Of a stretch of DNA of 11,088 nt, positions 7,567 to 11,088 are shown piece after piece. The stretch comes from Acidobacteriaceae bacterium (GTDB lineage Bacteria; Acidobacteriota; Terriglobia; Terriglobales; Acidobacteriaceae). The first letter of the stretch is position 1, and the number at the start of each line of letters is the position of its first letter. The notes beneath the pieces were generated by a model. It was not told the origin of the DNA. It did no database searches and saw nothing but the letters and a program-made list of their open reading frames with translations. The stretch is taken from positions 5,814-16,901 of the forward strand of contig PLKU01000461.1 of the NCBI GenBank assembly GCA_003140705.1. Reading direction: 5' to 3'. The position numbers and the translations under genes were made by a program.

Positions 7567-7764
7567 ATGCGCTTTTTGCAACGCAATGACCAACAACGAA
7601 ACAACAGTGGGGGCGATGGCGAGCCAGGCTCAGGCAATGCGCTCGAGCAGGCAAGGGAACAAGGGGACCAACTGCTTTCGGCCGGCGACGAAGCCATCCG
7701 GCGCGCATTGTCCGGCAATTCAGAAAGCTTCCTCAGGGCGAGCAGACAACAAGGTGGAGAATAG
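7567..7764 (+). CDS. Pup-like protein modifier (ends Gly-Gly-Glu)
   Basis: 65 residues, AAGGAG at 7552-7557, 19 bases after the Dop-like gene. The N-terminal 25 residues are polar and Gly/Asn/Gln-rich, apparently disordered. Residues 26-60 form a helical stretch (ALEQAREQGDQLLSAG, then DEAIRRAL), and the end is SFLRASRQQGGE. Mycobacterial Pup has the same size and plan and ends FVRAYVQKGGQ. The ending is Glu rather than Gln, so the gamma-carboxylate is ready for ligation without deamidation. The protein contains no lysine at all, so it cannot be pupylated or chained through lysine. Its helix probably packs on the ATPase coiled coil. It also recalls UBact-type modifiers outside Actinobacteria. 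Small size leaves a little doubt, but the neighbours and the C-terminus make the call strong. Confidence 0.88.
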   Translation: MRFLQRNDQQRNNSGGDGEPGSGNALEQAREQGDQLLSAGDEAIRRALSGNSESFLRASRQQGGE

Positions 7765-8008
7765 GCACGCATTGACAACTCTGCGGGGCCGAAAATGGGT
7801 CCCAATGAGCCTCACGCGCGGGCGTCATTCCGGTGATCGGCCAATGAACGTCGGGCGATCCAAGAATGGCGCGGATCGCAAACTTCTTTCCAAAGCAGCC
7901 TGACTTGGGCGGTCTGGTGAACAGGGCGCGCTTGCTTCTCAGGCGTGTGTTGAATTGCCCATTGATAGGCCGCGACCCAAGTCTCATTGGAGCGGGCGGG
8001 GAGACCGA
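7765..8008 (+). other. 244-base gap between the Pup-like and Clp-like genes
   Basis: This is the only long gap inside the operon. A perfect TTGACA stands at 7772-7777, but no good -10 box lies 16-18 bases after it, so an internal promoter is only possible. A 65-codon frame (7866-8063) begins MARIANFF and carries a basic leucine-rich helix (RARLLLRRVL); it lacks a clear ribosome site and runs 55 bases into the next gene, so I do not call it a gene. No convincing terminator is visible, so transcription could continue into the Clp-like gene. Confidence 0.35.
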
Positions 8009-9175
8009 ATGCCAAAGGCAAATGAATCCACTTCTCTCGATCCCGCACTCGAAGCAAAGCTGAAGCGCTTGCGCCTGCGGGTGGAACTCTCCGACGAAGA
8101 GACACTCACCGTCAAGGGCGTCCCCGCCAACCAACTCCACTTCAACAAGGGCAGGACCAACCTCTTGATCAAGTGTTCCAGTGGGCCAATGCCATGTGTT
8201 GTGTGCGTGGACGATGACCTGGAGTACACCGGGGCAGACCGGGCGCTTGCTCATGCCTTTATTTCCGCCCCGACGCAACAAGGATGGCGGATTCTGACAC
8301 TCGCTACGTCAGGCGGAAGCGCTCAAGGGGAACTGACCGCAGGACTCGAGTACGCCCTCGACATTCTTGGTGTAGACGAGGAGTGCGGGGCCACTCCAGC
8401 TCCTCCAGAAGTGCAGAGTAGGAAGCTATTGCGGGCGTGGGCAGAAAGCCTGATCGAGAGCGGAGACGCCGAACGAATCCCTCCAACTCTTTATCGAGAT
8501 GAGGAGATCGAGCAAGTGGCGTCAGCGACTCTCAGTTGGGAGGGACGGCTCCCGCTGATTCTTGGAAATGCGGGAACTGGCAAGACCAATCTGCTCCGCG
8601 GCGTTGCCAACCTCCTGGACCGCCGTAACCAAGAGGTCCTTTCTGTGAACATCGGTGCACTGATGGCAGGCGCCCTTTTTGAGACTGGGCGGGAATCCCT
8701 GCTGGCGGCTCTGCTCCGGGAAGCCACCGATTCGGGGGCAGTTCTTGCGCTTGAGCAGGCTGAATGGGCATTGAATGGCACTCCCCGTACCTTGGTGTTG
8801 CTCCGGGACGCACTGGATCGCGGCGCCCGGCTCATCGTCACATCCACGCCGGACCAGGAGCGCCGTTTCTCGGTGCATCCGATTCAATCGCGGCTCGAAA
8901 TCGTCAGGCTGAATGAGCTTTGCGCGAGTGACACTCGTCGCATCCTGGAGCAACTCCGGCCTTCCATTGCGAGTCATCACGGTGTTGAGATTGACGAGGA
9001 AGTGGAACGAGCTACTGTGGAGCGGTCTCTCTCCATGAGCGGCGCGCTTCCTGGTAAGGCGGTGCGACTGCTCGACGCAGCGGCTGCACGTACGAATCTG
9101 ACACGCGGTAATCGTGTCACTCTTGTAGACGTATACTTGGCTGCCTCCAGGATGCATGCGCCGGAGCTTGCTTAA
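8009..9175 (+). CDS. Clp/Hsp100-like single AAA+ domain protein with degenerate Walker B
   Basis: 388 residues from ATG 8009, supported by GGGGAG at 7998-8003; the frame continues upstream to an ATG at 7955 without a ribosome site. Residues 1-130 form an unassigned alpha/beta N-terminal domain. The AAA+ part resembles the first ring (D1) of ClpA/ClpB/ClpC: Walker A GNAGTGKT (186-193), then VLSVNIGALMAG (210-221, as the Clp LxxGxLvAG segment) and LPGKAVRLLDAAA (347-359, the sensor-2 LPDKAIDLLDEA motif). Walker B reads VLALEQ (245-250) where Clp has hhhhDE, so the catalytic Asp-Glu is Glu-Gln. The pore-loop tyrosine of Clp D1 is also absent (GALFETGRE). It may bind ATP but hydrolyse poorly, acting as adaptor or switch rather than unfoldase. 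Same-strand position behind Pup suggests membership in the system. Confidence 0.8.
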   Translation: MPKANESTSLDPALEAKLKRLRLRVELSDEETLTVKGVPANQLHFNKGRTNLLIKCSSGPMPCVVCVDDDLEYTGADRALAHAFISAPTQQGWRILTLATSGGSAQGELTAGLEYALDILGVDEECGATPAPPEVQSRKLLRAWAESLIESGDAERIPPTLYRDEEIEQVASATLSWEGRLPLILGNAGTGKTNLLRGVANLLDRRNQEVLSVNIGALMAGALFETGRESLLAALLREATDSGAVLALEQAEWALNGTPRTLVLLRDALDRGARLIVTSTPDQERRFSVHPIQSRLEIVRLNELCASDTRRILEQLRPSIASHHGVEIDEEVERATVERSLSMSGALPGKAVRLLDAAAARTNLTRGNRVTLVDVYLAASRMHAPELA

Positions 9176-9177
9176 GC

Positions 9178-9383
9178 AGTTGGCGCTGTCCGAGGAGCGC
9201 AGTATTGCCAAACTGGCGCCGTGCTGCCCAAACCGCGTCCTCTCGGCTCATGCCTTGGCGAATATGCCGCTCCGCCAGAAGCTCAATGTGCGTTTCGACT
9301 TCGTCGCCAAACTCGCGATTCGTATTTCCTTGACCGAACAGCCCACGGAGTCTGGATATGAATCGGAGAATCAAAGAGGTCAT
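9178..9383 (-). pseudogene. Truncated ABC (MacB-like/ADOP) permease, N-terminal remnant
   Basis: Starting at ATG 9383 on the minus strand, the frame gives a short N-terminal stretch typical of acidobacterial duplicated orphan permeases: EFGDEVETHIELLAERH, then IRQGMSREDA and ARRQFGN. Such proteins normally run to about 800 residues with transmembrane and MacB periplasmic domains; here similarity stops after about 68 residues. The remaining 20 codons of the frame read antisense through the end of the Clp-like gene and stop at 9117. It sits two bases after the PadR remnant, the usual PadR-permease order. It is clearly broken, and the break falls next to the operon's final stop codon. Confidence 0.7.
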
Positions 9384-9385
9384 GG

Positions 9386-9535
9386 CTAAGCCTGATCCTC
9401 CAGGCGCAGGACGCGCCCGAATACGCCGGAAATTGTTTCCCAGTTTGACGTCTCAATCGCAAGCTGTTTGAGCCCGCGCTTTGTGATCGAGTAGAACTTG
9501 GCCTTCCGGTTGTTCTCTGATACGCCCTATTCGGA
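9386..9535 (-). pseudogene. PadR-family regulator, C-terminal remnant
   Basis: Read on the minus strand, 9535 to 9386 encodes SE-stop-GVSENNRKAKFYSITKRG and continues LKQLAIETSNW to a stop at 9386-9388. This is the wing and C-terminal helix of acidobacterial PadR repressors (SExGxSENNRxAKxYxIT). The codon for the tryptophan usual after SE is TAG here, and similarity ends just upstream, so the DNA-binding helices are missing. It is a 5'-truncated, stop-bearing remnant directly upstream of the permease fragment, which it would have regulated. Confidence 0.7.
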
Positions 9536-9903
9536 CGGACTCGACACTGAAAAATCCGCTGTCGCCCACCACGCAGTAATGCCCTCAAGCGTGGGAATGA
9601 GCGGTCACCCAGGTATCGAGAAACGTAATGAGCGCAACGCTCGGACTTCTCTCCAAATCGCGACTAAGTTGGACTTTCAACCTATGATGCGTGGCGCGCC
9701 TTAAATTCTTTCCGGACTTTCAACCTCTGAGTCCCAATAGCCGTGACACCAAAACTCCTGGATCCCGGTGATCCAATCGGAACGATGCCCCCCTCGAGGA
9801 GACCTTGCCACTGGCTGGCTTGCCGGCAGCGATCGGTTCTGGAATCGCGGTTTGGCGATCTCGCACGTACCGAAAAGCATTCTAGCGAGAACGGCGTTTA
9901 CGG
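9536..9903. other. 368 bases with no recognisable gene, containing a short direct repeat
   Basis: Both strands were read. Frames here are short, and none gives a family I recognise. On the minus strand there are fragments with protein-like composition (ALITFLDTWVTAHSHA followed by a stop, near 9586-9636; ITGIQEFWCHGYWDSEV, near 9727-9777), possibly decayed coding sequence. No terminator with a T tract is apparent. Confidence 0.4.
9671..9726 (+). repeat. 13-bp direct repeat pair
   Basis: GGACTTTCAACCT occurs at 9671-9683 and again at 9714-9726, 43 bases apart start to start. The copies are identical over 13 bases and are followed by a divergent base. They may be relics of a small duplication or of a mobile element; nothing between them looks like an element. 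Confidence 0.6.
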
Positions 9904-10827
9904 TTACCTATTCTGCAGACCAAGCGCCCAGGTTTGGCCGACCAGATCCATTCCGAACGAGTGATGCCGCTTCTCTTCGAGAAGCGTGAAACCAGCCGCC
10001 TGATAAATCTTGCGAGCCGAGACGAGCACGTCGTTGGTCCAAAGCATGAGCTTGCGGTAGCCCAGTTCTTGCGCTCGCTCGTTGCAGAGACCCACCAGAC
10101 GCGAGCCAACCCCCAAACCTCGGGCTGCTGGCTCTACGTAGAGCAGCCTCAGCTTCCCAACGTCGGGATCGTCTGTTTTCATGAGAAACACCGAGCCCAC
10201 GACCTGATCGTCAATCTCCGCAATCCATGCATCTTCGCGTGTCGCGTCGAATTGCGCAGAAAAGTTCCCCAAGATTTGCGACACAAGTCCCTCATAGGTC
10301 CAATCCCAGCCGTATTCGCGATGGTAGAGAACCGCCTGACGGTGAGTGATCCACCCAAGATCGCCAACTTTCAGCGACCGGAACTGCACATGCTGTGCCG
10401 ACACCGGCTTTGCCTTAAGGACATCTTGGATCTCCTGCATATTTTTCGCCAGGCGCTGGCGGTTTTCAGCAATGAGCGGCGCAACAAGTGCCTCGATCTG
10501 CGCCGCAGTTCCGTCATTCAGTTTCTTAAAAGCCTTCTTACCGGACGCAGTAAGCGACAAGAGCTTTTGCTTGCCGTGCTTTGGGCTGACCCGGCTTTTG
10601 AGTAACCCAGCATTTGCAAACCGAGCAACAATGCGGCTGACGTGCGCTTTGTCCATGCCCAGACTCCTGATGATCGTTGCTGCTGACTGCTCCCCAGACT
10701 GCGCGAGTTCATACAGCACTCTTGCTTCAGCCAGGGTGAGGTCGCTTTCCGGCAGATGCTTTGCCAAAAGACCAATCTCACGGGTGTAGAAGCGATTGAA
10801 GCTGCGCACTTGTTCGACGATGGACAT
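9904..10827 (-). CDS. MarR family regulator fused to GNAT N-acetyltransferase
   Basis: 307 residues on the minus strand, ATG at 10827 with GGAGG (complement of 10834-10838) six bases before it. Residues 1-140 are a MarR winged helix: LTLAEARVLYELA (30-42), the recognition-helix region MDKAHVSRIVARFANAGLL (58-76), then the wing HGKQKLLSLTASGKKA. Residues 147-300 are a GNAT acetyltransferase with the acetyl-CoA loop RGLGVG (236-241) after LRLLYVEP, and IYQAAGF (274-280) late in the fold. MarR-GNAT fusions are a known type, in which an acetyltransferase is tied to its own DNA-binding domain; targets are usually unknown. It is transcribed against the operon and separated from it by debris, so it is probably a chromosomal neighbour. 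A perfect palindrome directly upstream suggests autoregulation. Confidence 0.93.
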   Translation of the reverse strand: MSIVEQVRSFNRFYTREIGLLAKHLPESDLTLAEARVLYELAQSGEQSAATIIRSLGMDKAHVSRIVARFANAGLLKSRVSPKHGKQKLLSLTASGKKAFKKLNDGTAAQIEALVAPLIAENRQRLAKNMQEIQDVLKAKPVSAQHVQFRSLKVGDLGWITHRQAVLYHREYGWDWTYEGLVSQILGNFSAQFDATREDAWIAEIDDQVVGSVFLMKTDDPDVGKLRLLYVEPAARGLGVGSRLVGLCNERAQELGYRKLMLWTNDVLVSARKIYQAAGFTLLEEKRHHSFGMDLVGQTWALGLQNR

Positions 10828-10840
10828 CCCAGGCCTCCAT

Positions 10841-10867
10841 TTCTATGTTGTCAGTGACAACATAGAA
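10841..10867 (-). promoter_or_regulatory. Perfect palindrome, likely MarR operator
   Basis: TTCTATGTTGTCA (10841-10853) is followed by one base and then by its exact reverse complement (10855-10867). The 13-bp half-sites with a one-base spacer begin three bases upstream (on the minus strand) of the ribosome site of the MarR-GNAT gene. A weak minus-strand promoter (TTGTTC, 17 bases, CATAGA) would overlap it. Binding by the encoded MarR domain would block this promoter. The symmetry is seen; the regulator is inferred from position. Confidence 0.7.
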
Positions 10868-10883
10868 CAATGAGGGTGTCCTG

Positions 10884-10916
10884 CGCAAGGGGTCTGACAA
10901 CGTGAGACCCCTTGCG
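10884..10916. repeat. 12-bp stem inverted repeat with 9-base loop
   Basis: CGCAAGGGGTCT (10884-10895) pairs perfectly with AGACCCCTTGCG (10905-10916) around the loop GACAACGTG. No T tract follows on either strand, so it is not a classic terminator. TGACAACGTGAGA inside it resembles the operator half-site TGACAACATAGAA 40 bases away, so it could contain a second, weaker regulator site. Confidence 0.55.
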
Positions 10917-11006
10917 GCAGCGGACAGCAAGGTCCTCCCAAGTCGGCCAGTGTTTGCCGATCCGTCTGGGAATAAGCCTCGATTGACGCCCAAAGCGCGT
11001 TTCGAG

Positions 11007-11050
11007 GGCTTCGCTCTCATCGGATCGCTCCGCCAAGAGCGAAGCCTTTT
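11007..11050 (+). terminator. Terminator-like hairpin followed by TTTT
   Basis: GGCTTCGCTCT (11007-11017) pairs with AGAGCGAAGCC (11036-11046); the 18-base loop can form an inner CGGA/TCCG stem. TTTT follows at 11047-11050 on the plus strand, while the minus-strand side has no T run. It is a possible intrinsic terminator reading rightward, but no plus-strand gene ends just before it. It may instead be a structured repeat. Confidence 0.4.
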
Positions 11051-11088
11051 GCTCTCAACTAGTGCTATGCCCATGTATGACAGCGTCG

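Noticed and set aside
7772..7800. Internal promoter with a perfect TTGACA
   Set aside because: The -10 position 16-18 bases later is GC-rich and matches TATAAT poorly.
7866..8063. Small frame in the Pup-Clp gap beginning MARIANFF
   Set aside because: It has no clear ribosome site, overlaps the well-supported Clp-like start by 55 bases and resembles no family I know. It could become credible only if conserved in relatives.
9498..9989. Short plus-strand frames in the debris region
   Set aside because: No ribosome sites, no family resemblance, mutually overlapping; not supported as genes.
9934..10605. Plus-strand frame of 223 codons
   Set aside because: It is the reverse of the clear MarR-GNAT gene, with no recognisable domain.
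10778..11074. Minus-strand frame upstream of MarR-GNAT
   Set aside because: It crosses the operator palindrome and both hairpins, and has arginine/serine-rich low-information content; probably non-coding.
1..11088. CRISPR arrays, tRNA or rRNA genes
   Set aside because: No regularly spaced repeats and no tRNA or rRNA-like segments were seen on either strand.

Overview
The window is a compact, GC-rich bacterial locus. Its core is one rightward operon (about 1-7764, probably continuing to 9175) that places two protein-tagging chemistries side by side. The first is ubiquitin-like: a RING-type zinc protein (cut by the window edge), a ThiF/MoeB-type E1, a UBC-fold E2, a beta-grasp Ubl and a JAMM/MPN+ peptidase. 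The second is Pup-like: an ARC/Mpa-type AAA+ unfoldase with coiled coil and OB domains, a Dop/PafA-family enzyme and a 65-residue Pup-like protein ending in Gly-Gly-Glu. Between E2 and Ubl lies an unrecognised protein with an apparent internal duplication. After the Pup gene and a 244-base gap comes a single-domain Clp/Hsp100-like AAA+ protein with a degenerate Walker B.

The genes through pup are tightly packed: three ATGA start/stop overlaps, an 11-base overlap and gaps of 1 to 26 bases. Shine-Dalgarno sequences support most starts. This implies co-transcription, translational coupling and joint function. A plausible reading is a tagging and unfolding module: E1, E2 and RING charge and transfer the Ubl, JAMM trims or removes it, the Dop-like enzyme attaches or removes Pup, and the ARC-like ring engages tagged proteins. 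No proteasome subunit or other protease chamber is seen here, and the ARC-like ATPase lacks the usual C-terminal proteasome-docking residues, so the fate of the substrates is open.

Right of the operon (9176-9903) is debris: the start of an ABC/MacB-like permease of the acidobacterial duplicated type, preceded by the tail of a PadR regulator, both on the minus strand, then about 370 bases with no recognisable gene. Permease similarity stops within a few bases of the operon's last stop codon, which looks like an insertion or deletion junction. A minus-strand MarR-GNAT fusion gene (9904-10827) follows, with a perfect 27-bp palindrome in its promoter region and further hairpins to the window end.

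The PadR plus duplicated-permease debris suggests an acidobacterium (Solibacter/Bryobacter-like). That is an inference from a family-level resemblance, not proof.
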